Source: Erpobdella octoculata
Taxonomy: Eukaryota > Annelida > Clitellata > Hirudinida > Erpobdellidae
Length of the DNA stretch: 64,000 nucleotides
Direction of reading: 5' to 3'
Assembly: GCA_963978895.1 (NCBI GenBank)
Contig: OZ022240.1
Span: 5,886,624 to 5,950,623, forward strand
The notes under the pieces were generated by a model, which ran no database searches, had not been told where the DNA came from, and worked only from the letters and a program-made list of their open reading frames with translations. Both the position numbers and the translations under genes were made by a program. The stretch's first letter is position 1; each line of letters starts with the position of its first letter. Shown one piece after another: positions 27,801 to 37,077 of the stretch.

Positions 27801-30478
27801 TACCATTCGATTTCATTTTTTATACCCCATCCAACAATGTATAGCACAGCCCCAGGGCAAACATTTTTTTTTTTTTATTAGCATTGCCAGCCTCAAGGCT
27901 AACTTCACACACGTCAGTCAGGACATGTTCTTTTATATATATAGATAGTTGTCATAATGGTATACAAATATTATTATTATTATTTTATCGTAAATATACG
28001 TGTTATCAGGTTTGCAGTATTTGGTATTTTTGTGAAAACCATTCAAAACCAGTAAATATTACAAATTAAAAACAGACTTTCATAAAGAATGCGCCTAAAA
28101 AGAGCTTCTTTATAGACCTCAATTACAAATGCCATGTAGACACAGTCCAATTAAATTTTATCATCGATTTTGTAAACAAAAAAACTCATTAGGTTTAAAA
28201 ACTTTGTTTTTATATTGTTCAGTTGTTAGCCTTCATACACATTTTCTACTCCGATGCTCAAGTGAAGTACGTGGGAAACCCGAAATAATTTTTACATCCG
28301 TTACTTTTTGAAAAAAAATGTTTATTGAAAAAAATATCAATTTATCTATATATAAAAAATTTCAATTTAAGATTATTCTTTTGTCACCTAAAATGCAACT
28401 CTGTGCAAAATTTCAGAGAACTAACTGATCAGAAAGTGGGATAAATATAGATAACAAGATTTGTGCCTCACAAGCATACACACAAGCACGCACACACACA
28501 CATACATAAAGGTAAACAAAATCAAGCAAAAAAGAAAAATAATAAAACCTGCAAGAATGCATTTGCATAACAGGTGGCTCCGAGGTTCTTCAATCCAACA
28601 TATGAATCCTGGAGAGAATAATAATCGTGATTTTAATTTCATCGCAAGAGTTTATTTTCCAGTATATTTATTCACACAGAGGTTAAACATCATTTCAGTA
28701 AATTTAACTAATATTTAAAATTAAAAAAAAATAGAAATCGGCCAACCCTACCAACAGTCATAACATAACAACAACGAGCATCGTAAATACATTTAAAATT
28801 TTGAAATCCTAAATGACAAACAGACAAAAATCTACATTGCGGCTGCAGATCAATATCCATCACGATCAATTACAAAAAATTTGATTCTCTTTGTATTATT
28901 TAATTATTGGGTGTCTACAAAATGGCAAGAATTGTTTGTTTGATCTAAAAATATTTAGCAAAACAAAACAATATTGTAAAAAATGAGTAATAAACAAATT
29001 TGCCAAAACATTATTTTATCTACTAAAATAAGAACTATTGCAATTATTGACAAATATATCAACAGATGTGCCATAATTCGGCTGAAATCTGAACCTAACC
29101 TTTTCTCTGAGCAATTCACTTTCACAAACTAAAGATGAATCATTCAACCAAATTTTTTCTCCTAAACCACTTAAGCAGTTCGGATTGCCCTTGACATTTC
29201 TTCTAAATTGTAAAATATAAAACACATTATAATTATAAAATATAAAATAAATTATAATTACAAAATATAAAACAAATTATAATTATAAAATATAAAATAA
29301 ATTATAAAATATAAAATAAATTATAAAATATAAAATAAATTATAAATTATAAAATAAATTATAAAATATAAAACACATTGTAAATTGTTTATGGGCCTAT
29401 TTTGGCATGATTAATAATATCAGTATAATAATCTAGTTTCTATTTCTATAAGCTATGTAGAAGATCTAAAAACAATAACAACAAACAAAATTTAAGTGAT
29501 ATTTTGTACCATAATAAAACAGGTGCAGTAAGTTAGCACAAGCAAGTTAGCCATGAAAATTAATTCCTCCATACACTTTTGTAATTTAAAAAAAAAAGAT
29601 GAATTCAGAATAAAAAGGTTTTATTATTACTAAGCAAGCAGTTCAGATATGAGAAAAGAAAAATGATATGGTAGGGACTTGGAATTACATAGGAATTTTT
29701 CCGAGAATTTCAAAATTGATATAAAAATTAATTCCTCCATACACTTTTTTTGTTTTTAATAAATAAAATAGATCCATGGCTAACTTCCCTTACCTTAGAA
29801 AAACTAAAAAAACAAATGCATGTGAAGTTAGCAATATTAGGCTATACTTACAAATAAAATAAAAATATTTGTTTAGTCTAACGGGATTGTGCTATATATC
29901 GTTGGATTAAGAATGCAATCTAATAGTACTATTAGTTTTTCTTCGGTTCAACAAATAAAAAAAATTATAAGCCAAAAAGATGATTTTCCAATAAAAATTG
30001 AAGGAAATAAATGTAAGCTCTTCCTTAATGGAGCATTACTTTTTTCAAACTGCTGCAACGAGAATTTCTGAGACACATTTTTTATAATGTAATTACAAAT
30101 CTATTATTATTTATGGAACAGAGGAAAATCCAATTTAAGCATTACACTCCATTCTTAAAAACCCAACAATTTATAGCACAGTCCCATTGGACTGAAAAAT
30201 TTTTATTTTATTTGCACAGCCAGCAATATCGCTAACTTCACACGCGTAAAAATCGTTACCAAAACACCAGCCATCTCTGATTTATTTTATTTATGGTATG
30301 GTAAATTACCAATATCATCAGTAGTTGGAGGAAAAAAATGAAAAACGCACCTGCAGCTATTACAAGAATTCAAATTTATCCTGTAAGCATTCACGATGTG
30401 GTTAAGCTGAACTTCGTCAGGCTTTGTAAATTCAGCCCACTGCCATGCAATTTTATGAGGTGGCGCTGGAGGAGCCAT
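8274..30478 (-). CDS. USP48: Ubiquitin carboxyl-terminal hydrolase 48 (27 exons)
   Basis: Cysteine protease that removes ubiquitin. Exons, 5' to 3': 30351-30478, 29100-29202, 28549-28608, 23736-23811, 23117-23192, 22579-22636, 22156-22262, 21956-22064, 21443-21576, 20960-21045, 19012-19245, 18064-18195, 17493-17609, 16823-17096, 15932-15980, 15801-15847, 15485-15601, 14974-15086, 14528-14611, 14245-14369, 13470-13951, 13012-13125, 12592-12722, 10774-11015, 10306-10473, 9959-10084, 8274-8348. All phases agree, giving about 1188 residues (human about 1035). Catalytic Cys about residue 90 in [20 protein letters not shown]; zinc-finger CTSC and CSYC; catalytic His about 353 in [12 protein letters not shown] after it. 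DUSP-like regions and a C-terminal ubiquitin-like fold ([16 protein letters not shown]) follow. Extra length comes from Asn/Gln/Ser-rich inserts, mainly in exons 11, 12 and 21. The last exon either reads to TAG at 8274 or splices at GGAG/GT to an unseen exon. Confidence 0.95.
8386..9905 (+). mobile_element. hAT-superfamily DNA transposon remnant
   Basis: Sits in the last USP48 intron. The left end CAGAGGTGGGCACTATTTC is a classic hAT terminal sequence. AAATACGTATTT-rich subterminal motifs occur at both ends. Near 9505-9700 broken frames encode [15 protein letters not shown], then [14 protein letters not shown] and STKKEHV, which match the hAT C-terminal dimerisation region. Stops and frameshifts rule out function. 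I could not find a clear right terminal repeat or target duplication. Confidence 0.8.
9249..9331 (+). repeat. Tandem duplication of about 41 bp inside the hAT remnant
   Basis: The block CATCTATGCAGCTGTATCTC ... AAATTAAGATG occurs twice in a row, differing by one T. It is a local duplication after insertion. Confidence 0.9.
10517..10616 (-). repeat. 24-bp tandem repeat next to USP48 exon 25
   Basis: Four copies of a unit containing AATATAATAGCAGCCGCAAC, ending about 45 bp upstream (transcript sense) of the exon 25 acceptor. On the minus strand the frame stays open through the repeat into exon 25. Confidence 0.9.
11570..12535 (-). repeat. Intronic satellite with 17-bp monomer and 108-bp higher-order unit
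   Basis: In the USP48 intron between exons 23 and 24. Monomers are variants of CAATAGTCTCATTGGGT (17 bp). They are organised into a higher-order unit starting CACTTGAGCCAATTG, with starts at 11662, 11770, 11878, 11969, 12077, 12202, 12311 and 12419. Spacings of 108, 108, 91, 108, 125, 109 and 108 show gain or loss of single 17-bp monomers. The palindrome CAATTG occurs twice per unit. Confidence 0.95.
14880..14973 (-). repeat. Short direct duplication flanking USP48 exon 18
   Basis: Units of the type ACATAAAACCC(C/T)AATAGAAAACCTTC repeat two to three times. The last copy contributes the exon 18 donor (GAAG/GT). Confidence 0.7.
16046..16342 (+). repeat. 19-bp minisatellite
   Basis: About 15 to 16 copies of GACCACATCTAATACACCC with few substitutions, in the USP48 intron between exons 14 and 15. 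No spacer diversity, so not a CRISPR array. Confidence 0.95.
18865..18962 (-). repeat. Purine-rich GGGAACGGGAAAGCGACCGG-type repeat block
   Basis: Strand-asymmetric G/A-rich block in the USP48 intron between exons 11 and 12. Related blocks occur at 24265-24325 and 34845-35005 (complementary sense) and at 27290-27360, which points to a dispersed repeat. Confidence 0.6.
19360..20852 (+). mobile_element. piggyBac-like transposon relic (TTAA target)
   Basis: The element lies between two TTAA sites (19356-19359 and 20853-20856). Left end CCCGTTTTAGACC; right end reads CCCGTTTAGGTCC on the other strand, so termini and target duplication fit piggyBac. Inside, 19909-20010 encodes a broken acidic N-terminal stretch ([19 protein letters not shown], stop, HVTDE). 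The ORF at 20292-20504 ends with [18 protein letters not shown], matching the C-terminal Cys-rich domain of PGBD transposases. The DDD catalytic core is missing, so it is a non-autonomous deletion product. It lies in the USP48 intron between exons 10 and 11. Confidence 0.88.
21848..21934. repeat. (AT)n microsatellite
   Basis: About 43 AT dinucleotides, only 20 bp from the USP48 exon 8 donor. The YIYIYI open frame across it is an artefact. Confidence 0.97.
23289..23445 (+). mobile_element. tRNA-like SINE fragment
   Basis: GGTGCTGGCATAGTGGTAAC resembles a pol III A box, and GGCAGTTTGAATCCC a B box, at tRNA-like spacing. A short body follows. Located in the USP48 intron between exons 4 and 5. 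Confidence 0.5.
24186..24355 (+). repeat. Arm of a long inverted duplication (partner 27252-27437)
   Basis: The segment from TTTTATTTTTAAGAAACCTC through the CCCGGTCGCTTTCCCG block to AATTAGGTCCTTTATATA reappears in reverse complement at 27252-27437, with a 21-bp internal duplication in the partner. The arms bracket the foldback element and both plus-strand Helitron copies. Confidence 0.8.
24351..24418. repeat. (AT)n microsatellite, left flank of foldback
   Basis: About 34 AT units immediately left of the inverted repeat. A similar tract (24784-24861) flanks its right side. Confidence 0.95.
24418..24786. mobile_element. Foldback / large inverted-repeat element between (AT)n tracts
   Basis: Outer arms AACGAACTTTAGGGAAAAT (24418 on) and their complement ending TCCCTAAAGTTCGTT (24786) extend about 60 bp. 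Inner arms 24487-24531 and 24588-24633 are nearly perfectly complementary over about 45 bp, around a 56-bp loop. About 90 bp in the right half is unpaired. Both ends abut (AT)n, consistent with insertion at TA dinucleotides. No coding. Confidence 0.85.
24784..24861. repeat. (AT)n microsatellite, right flank of foldback
   Basis: About 39 AT units running directly into the 5' end of a Helitron at 24862. Confidence 0.95.
24862..25826 (+). mobile_element. Helitron, 5' fragment
   Basis: Begins TCTATATATATAAAAGAAC, then CTGA repeats, ATCAACGCCGAGCTC and several 157-bp-type internal repeats. It stops at 25826 where an intact copy starts. It lacks the GC-rich 3' block and CTAG end, so it is truncated or was joined tandemly. 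Confidence 0.85.
25827..27247 (+). mobile_element. Complete non-autonomous Helitron (1421 bp)
   Basis: 5' TC terminus at 25827, CTGACTGACTGACTG tract, conserved ACGTGAAATTTGG region, an array of about 157-bp tandem repeats (each with ACGTGTTT..CATTTTTTG and GGTTTCC..GACCTCAAATGTG), a GGCCGGGCC-rich block at 26860-27160, and 3' GCGAGCGAAGCCGCTACGGG...CTAG at 27247, followed by T. No transposase coding. Confidence 0.9.
27252..27437 (-). repeat. Partner arm of the long inverted duplication (24186-24355)
   Basis: Reverse complement of 24186-24355. Within it the block CGACCGGGATCGGGAAAA is tandemly duplicated. Confidence 0.8.
29535..29792. mobile_element. Putative MITE with AAGTTAGCCATG inverted ends
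   Basis: AAGTTAGCCATG near 29544 is matched in reverse by CATGGCTAACTT near 29775. A 26-bp direct repeat (AATTAATTCCTCCATACACT core) lies inside each end. Non-coding, in USP48 intron 1. Target duplication not identified. Confidence 0.4.
29819..30243. mobile_element. Putative MITE with GTGAAGTTAGC inverted ends
   Basis: Outer ends GTGAAGTTAGCAATATT (29821) and its inverse AATATCGCTAACTTCAC (about 30225-30241). A second inverted pair lies inside: GGGATTGTGCTATATATCG (29882) against TATAGCACAGTCCC (about 30171-30184), about 35 bp with mismatches. A related end occurs near 27829-27912. No target duplication seen. Confidence 0.55.
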
Positions 30479-31202
30479 ACATACGAATAGAATTTCTGGG
30501 AATCTAAAATCCAGAATTAAAGCGAGTCAATGATATCGAGATTTTATTAAAAATGACAATAAAATTAAATACTAATAACCAACCTTCTCAAATTGATCGT
30601 ATAAAATTGGCGCGTTGACAAAAACGAAAATCGTAATCGAGTCAAAGCAGAAATATGCTGGTAAATAAATACTATACACAAAATCGAAAGTTGATTTAAA
30701 TCATAAATCTGATTTCCCGTGCGTTGTTGATCTAATTTTATTTAAATAAAAAAATTAAACAAATTTTGAAGCTATAGTTTTTAATTTTTTAACAAATAGG
30801 CTGTAGTTTATATTATCTTGAAAATTAATTAATTTATACCCATTAATACAATTAAAGCGTTTTTTATGAAAAATACACCTGTTACTGCTTAGCTCTTCAC
30901 TCTTGTATATTGAGGCAAAAGCGCCCGTTCTCGTGTTAATAATAAAGTTGACAATGCGTCTTTTAGCTCTTGTTCTTGATATATAATAGTAAACTAGTAT
31001 GTGGTGATTTTTGAACTCATCGCATCTTAGTGTACAAAACACACTATTATGCACAGTTAACCAGTTTGTTTTGCTATATTTGTAAGGTAAAAAAACACGG
31101 ATTTTCATTTCAAATTCACCACCAAGTTAAGTGATCAAAACTTCATGACTGATCAAGTGGACTAACTAACTAAAGCTTCAGAAAAAATGTACTGATAAAA
31201 AA
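30479..31202. promoter_or_regulatory. Head-to-head intergenic region (USP48 / glycosyltransferase-like gene)
   Basis: The two start codons are 724 bp apart on opposite strands with no other gene between, so both promoters must lie here or in shared sequence. It is AT-rich; I could not identify a TATA or Inr element with confidence. Confidence 0.5.
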
Positions 31203-34200
31203 ATGCTTTATGATGTTCAAAAGAAAATAATGAAATTGCACGATTTATTGGTTTTATACAACTACAGAAAATGGTTTTTCTTAGCCCTTGTTGCAATTTC
31301 ATTTCTGTTCTTATACCTTTTGAATAATCGTTTAGGAGGGAGCAGCACCTTTGCTATTTTACATGAAGCGTTATTTATTCCAGAGCTGAATGAAGAGATT
31401 CATCATAGGGATGAGTTGTATGTTCATTCTAGCCAATTCAAATCTGGTCTCAGTGATTCCAATCACAAACAACATAAACACGATGAGGAGATTGGTTTTG
31501 TACTTCATGAAAGTGACTTAGGTGCACCTGAGTTTATTGGAAGAAACCAGAAGATTTTTCCCGTCGTAGAGAACGATCCTAACACATTTCTCAATGTTCA
31601 AGATTTTGATAATCAAATTAGTCCCCTCTTTACAGATTCAGACTATCCAGAAAGAAGTATAGCAATTGGTTGTGCTCTCACAACTCGGAACGAAGTCGGT
31701 TTGACTAGCGAAATTTTAGAATTTCATTTACCCTTCTTCAGAGGTCTTTTATCATCATTTTGCACCACCGCAACTAGAGGTTTTAATTACCACTTTTACG
31801 TTGCTCACGATCACACCGACCCGTTCTTTATATCCGACAATGCTCACTACGAGTTCAAACGGACGTTCCATGAACAGTTGTCCAAATTTTGCCAAAAGAA
31901 AATAAACACGACACTCCATCTAGTAGAATGTCATCATTCAGGGAATCCTGCCTGGGCTCAGAACGATGCCATGATGGCTGCGTACATGGATAATATGGAC
32001 TATTATTACAGAGTTAATGATGATACTGTTATGGAAACCACGGGATGGACGGAAAAGTTCATTGATGAATTAAGAAGATTCAATCCTCCAAATGTTGGAG
32101 TTGTCGGACCTTGGTTCAAAGAAGGAAATGTCGTCATTTTGACCCACGACTTTGTTCATAGGACTCACATTGATATTTTTGGATTTTATTATCCAAGAGT
32201 TTTTACCGATTGGTTTGCCGATGACTGGATAACAAATGTCTACTGGCCAGAAAGATGTAGAAAAGTGCCGGGAACGAGGGTTAAACATACGATGGAAAAA
32301 GGACAAAGATATGTGGCTCACTATGAAAAAGCTGGCAAGGTTAAAGTAGAAAGTGACATTGGAAAAAACATTATCACGAGGTATATCAAAAGAATTGTTG
32401 ATGGAAAAATCAAAGGAGAGTGGGAAAAGGATGCTGTTGGAGTGGTTTCAACATCTCTATATGGCAGTGACGTGGGGCTGATTTACGGGTGCCTCAGGTA
32501 TGCCCAGTTGTTGCCTGTTATATTTCCGAAATGGAGGTTGAGAGTGTATGTATCTATGAATGAATCATCATCCAAAGTCCTCAAGATCTTGGTCAGAAAA
32601 TTAGAAAACTTTGACGTAGAAGTGGTGAACATCGCTGGCACAAAACTTTCGCTCTTACCGCCTAAACTGTGGAGATATTTAATAGCAGACGATGTCAAAG
32701 TCAATAGATTCATCGTCAGAGACACAAACACAAGGCCGAGTCAGAGAGAATTAGCAGCCCTCGACGACTGGATTATTTCATCAAATTCCGATGCAGTTTA
32801 TTGCATCAGAGACCATGTTAAACATAGCGTTCTTCCCCTATCACCTGGAATGATTGGTGGTATACCTAGGCTAATTAAATCGCAATTAAGAACATCTATT
32901 GAAAGCATCTTAACATCGCAGGCATACACCGAAGAACAATTTTTGACGATCAAACTTTGGCCTATTTTGAAGAACAGCACTTTTTGTCATGACAGTGTCT
33001 CCTGTTACAAGTGGCCTAGCAGTCATTTTTATCCAGCTTTGAGATCTGGCAACGAGTTTGTGGGAAGAAAGTTTGATTCAAATGACCAGCCATTACAAGA
33101 TGAGGAGAACGATGATTGGCTGGATGAAGACACCAGCAGCTCAGACGATCACCCATGTGTGGTTCTAAAAAATACAGGCTTCTATGAAAGCGCTGTGCAG
33201 TCAGTTGTCAAGTTGAGACCGGTATTCTGGTCCCAGGATTACCATATGACTCCTATGATGGACATTAAGAGCTTGCTTCAACCAATCGGCATTAAGGTCA
33301 TTGACAATAGCTTGTCTTTTCACTGTGCAAAAATAGGTACCTGTGCCAAAAATTTGAAGTTAGTGATGCTTTAAGATGTCTCATATTTAATCAATTCAAG
33401 AACCTTGTTCATAGTTTTCTTTTATGTAGGGTCATCAATAGTGACAATGGTATGGCTTTGGGGGAAGAGATAATTAAGAAGTTCTATGAAGCTTACAAAA
33501 CAGATCTTCAGATGGCTTCTGTTTCTGCATTTGTGTGTACTCTGCCTGTGTCAATGTGCGAGGCATTCAGACCTTTTCACAAAAGTATGATAGTGTGGGC
33601 AAGTATCAGATATGAGCAGGCCAGGTCTGAGCCAGATCAGTGGGAAAATTTGAATAGAATGCTGAGGGAAATTGACAGAGATGAGTTAGTGCCAAATTTT
33701 TTGCACCTAACTTGCACAATTTTAGTAATTAAAGTTTAATATTTATTTAAATATTTTTCAGATCAAGTGTTCTTGCGGCCAATAATTTGTATGATGCAAA
33801 ATATATAGAGTACTTCACAGGCCTTAAACCGAAACTCATTCCAAACTACTGTGCGTACTTGACCGAGACTTACACTCCTACAAGAAAACAATTTTTGGTG
33901 ACCCCAATCCACAGCACTGAGCTTTATGACATTTTCTTTGCTGAATTTGACAATGCAATTATGCAGAAGGATGTGGATCTGACAATCTTTCCACTCAGAG
34001 AAATGTACCCGCAATATTTATACAGCGATCTGGCCTCACACAAGGGCATTATCTATGTGCCATATCAAGTATCCATGATCAGTCTCACTGAACAAGTAAA
34101 TATACTTCTATTTTTTTTCATATGAAAAATTAAAAATTCTACTTTTGTATATAATTATATAATTATTTTGTATATAATGACTAATTTTGTAGATTTTTTT

Positions 34201-36684
34201 TCATATGACAAATTAAGAATTCTACTTTTGTATATAATTATATAATTATTTTGTATATAATGACTAATTTTGTATATAATTAGATCATTTTATAAATCCT
34301 CTGTAGCAGGAAGTGTTAGTAATTAGTAATTTCTGGTCAACGTACAAAAGATAATTTTGTTTACTGTAATGTGTTTTTTTTAAAACTCCATCTTTTCCCA
34401 TCTCATTTATTTGTTTTATTTTTTGTCTTCTTGCTCCAACAAACATGTACAGTTTGGCAAATGTTGAAAGATAAACATAAGTGCATTAGGAATCCACTTT
34501 TGACAGCAGCACCAGGAAGTGCTCGTGCATTTGAGATCATCGTTCAGGGACGTCATTTCAGCAAAACCTTGGGGGAGGGGCAACTTGATCTGAGGGACCA
34601 CCAATTTTTCAAAAAAATCTAACTATCGAAACCTTCTTAATTTTTGCTCTCAGAAAAGCTGATGACTCTGGGGATAGTCAGATCCACTTTTCCAAAATTT
34701 TAATAACACTTCTACAAATATTTTTTTAATAAATAGCTTAACCAGATGATAATAAACTTCATCCATGGTAATTGAAAACTGTCTAATATATAACTTTAGA
34801 ACTTTTAAATGCTTTCTTTAAATTGTTTTTCTCTCTCATTCCCGTTTCCTTCCCCGCTTGTCATACGCTCCCGGTCGCTTTCACATTCCCGCTTGTCTCC
34901 CATTCCCAGTCGCTTTCGGTAGATTTCCCGATCGTTTTCCACTCCCGGTCACTTTCCCTTTTCCACTCGCTCTTTCGTTCTCGGTAGCTTTTCCGTTCCC
35001 GATAAAAAAAATAAAGAGAATAAATTAGACAGCTTGTAGATATGGCCCAGCCCCCTCTTTTATGAACTGTCCTTTATTTCTTTAAATGATATTTGCAGTA
35101 TAGGATGAATATCCCACTATTCTTCCCAAGCCTCAACTTGTTAACTCAGTGGCACTTGAAGTACCAAGTAGTGAGGCAAAGAACTTGGAGTGGATACATG
35201 ATGAAAAGATCTGAATCTTCCAATATCAAGGGGATGTTTCCCCAAGTTCCTGATCCAAACAATGATGTAGATGAAGATGCAATCAGGTTATTATCATTAT
35301 GCTAATTATATACAAGTTTATTTATAAAATTACTCTTAGAAAAATTATACACTATTTACTTGAGCTTTGTGTTTATATTTTTAGATATTGGTTAAAGTTT
35401 GCAGACTTTTACCAGTGGCCACATTTAGTCTACTTTGATTCCATAGATGATCTCGTAGAAAAAATGGCTAATGTGGATTTAAATGAGATTAGCAACAGAA
35501 TGAAGAAACACAATGAAAAAGTTCGAGCTGCAATTAAATCTGCTTGGTCAGAAGTTTTAGTCAACATTACTAATAACATCAGGAAAAGTCCCAGAGCCAC
35601 AAATTATCGAATAAGTCCGAAACTTCCAACAAAAACCTCGTCCGACCAATTTTTTGTTTCACCTCCACCTATTCAGATGACTACAAAATTCTTTAGAAGA
35701 ATTGGTTATAGAAATTTTACTAGTTTAAATGTATCTCCAAAGCTAAAACACATTGACACTCAAGACAAAGATGTAGACAGGAAAGATATAGATTCATATA
35801 AAAAGCAAAAATATAGAGTAAGAAATGCAACCAACAGCACTGTCAGATTGAATCCCCCTCGTAAAGAAGACAAAGCGAGAGAACAAAATGGTGATAGTAT
35901 GCCTGGTCTAAACCGAAAATTCCATTACGTTACCCCAATTACTACTCATATCACAACCCAATCCTACTTCAGCAGAGCCATAGGTTTGTCCGCAGATGCC
36001 ACAAGTAGAAACAGTTACAGAACGTTGTTACCAATAGCAGATGTCCAAACAGATGCAATTGATAAAAAGTGGAGAATTAATAGTTTTTACAATATCCCCA
36101 CCCCACAGTATGTTGAAAAACCAGTTCACCAAGAATCATTATCAGGACTTGATGATAGCAAAGACAACCATACAGAGACAGCTTCAGAAAACCAGTTGTA
36201 CTCTAAGCAACTTGCAAGTTTTAATAGATCAGGAAACAGAGGGCAAAATAGTTACAGTCACACAGAAAAAACTGGAAGATCATCAATCATAAAAAGAAAT
36301 GATATCATGGAGAATAAAAATATGGAAGAACACGTGGACAGGTTTAGATCAGTACACAAACACAATCTTTCTGAAACAAAAGTGATAATCGAAGAATCAC
36401 AACATCCATCGCTAAACATCTCCAGTCCCGACAAAACTTCTGATCAGACCCGCAGTGTGGAGTCGAATAAACATCAGTTTGATCAAAATGCCAACCGATC
36501 TTCAGTCACCAGTGACAGATATCTCCCTTCGAAAAGAAGAAAACGAAAAAAGCTGCCGATGACCGAACCGAAAAGTTTCTCCATAATTTCGATTGACTCA
36601 CGTCTGAATAACAGTAGAACATTTAGTGATCGTACTGATTCACCGTTGATTCAGAAAGCATTAGGTTCTAATTATACAGCTTGA
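31203..36684 (+). CDS. Multi-domain type II membrane glycosyltransferase-like protein, uncharacterised
   Basis: Five exons join in phase: 31203-33358, 33430-33684, 33762-34095, 35099-35286, 35385-36684, giving about 1410 residues. A short N-tail and hydrophobic anchor (FFLALVAISFLFLYLL, about residues 25-42) suggest a Golgi/ER type II protein. Residues about 150-380 look like a GT-A fold: YYYRVNDDTVMETTGW (DD near 273-274, a DxD-like metal site), NVGVVGPWF and FADDW. About 420-600 carry a second module with FIVRDTNTRPSQRELAALDDW and CIRDHVKHS, as in bacterial and protist sugar-transferase-like proteins. About 720-1035 form a third region (LAANNLYDAKYIEYFTGLKP, IIYVPYQVSMISLTEQYRMN, IPLFFPS, YWLKFADFYQWPH). 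The final 370 residues are Ser/Asn/Lys-rich, with no recognised domain. Donor, acceptor and function are unknown. Start chosen as the first ATG after an in-frame stop. Confidence 0.85.
34119..34277 (+). repeat. Tandem duplication of about 80 bp
   Basis: Two copies of a block with CATATGA.AAATTAA.AATTC and TTTTGTATATAATGACTAAT, in intron 3 of the glycosyltransferase-like gene, just after the exon 3 donor. Confidence 0.9.
34545..35071 (+). mobile_element. hAT-type MITE relative
   Basis: Left end CAGGGACGTCATTTCAGCAA is identical to that of the better-bounded MITE at 61287-61926. The right end near 35050-35071 (GGCCCAGCCCCCTCTTTTATG) is a diverged form of the other's right end. Inside is a strongly pyrimidine-rich block with CTCCCGGTCGCTTTC repeats (34845-35005). 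No target duplication found. Located in intron 3 of the glycosyltransferase-like gene. Confidence 0.55.
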
Positions 36685-37077
36685 AGAACTAAAAGATAGT
36701 TAAGATCGTACTGAAATGTCATTAATTGAAAAAGCATCAGGCTATAATTATGCAGCTTAAAGAACCCAAAGATAAAATCTCATTATCTGATCTCCTTCAG
36801 CTGTTCACATCAGCTTTCTCACAGCTGATTGTATACTTCTCTTCTTTTTATGGCTACAATTCTTACCAAGCATAATTACCTATGCTAAAACCTTTAAATT
36901 CAATGTACTTATTGTTCCTCTAATTTGAAAAAATCTTTTAATTATTTAAATTTGTATTTCTTATTCATGTTATTTTTCAGTCATTTATTTCATCAGCCGT
37001 GGCAACACGCAAGTTATCCATCGTCATTATTTTATTAATTGATAAACAATGCAGTCAAGTATTCATCTAAAAATGTC
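36685..37077. other. Convergent 3' UTR / intergenic region
   Basis: Lies between the stop codons of the glycosyltransferase-like gene and NOP2. The sequence just after the first stop partly repeats the last coding bases (GGTTCTAATTATACAGCTTGAAGAAC against GGCTATAATTATGCAGCTTAAAGAAC), a small tandem duplication. No gene seen. Confidence 0.6.

Larger units (their letters stand above)
24023..27945 (-). mobile_element. Outer Helitron, disrupted by nested insertions
   Basis: Read on the minus strand, the 5' terminus is TCTATATATATAAAAGAAC at 27945 and the 3' terminus is GCGAGCGAAGCCGCTACGGG...CTAG ending at 24023. The flanks are A before TC and T after CTAG, the Helitron insertion signature. The interior contains two plus-strand Helitron copies, a foldback element and inverted duplicated arms, so the 3.9-kb span is composite. 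It lies in the USP48 intron between exons 3 and 4. No Rep/helicase coding is present. Confidence 0.7.
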
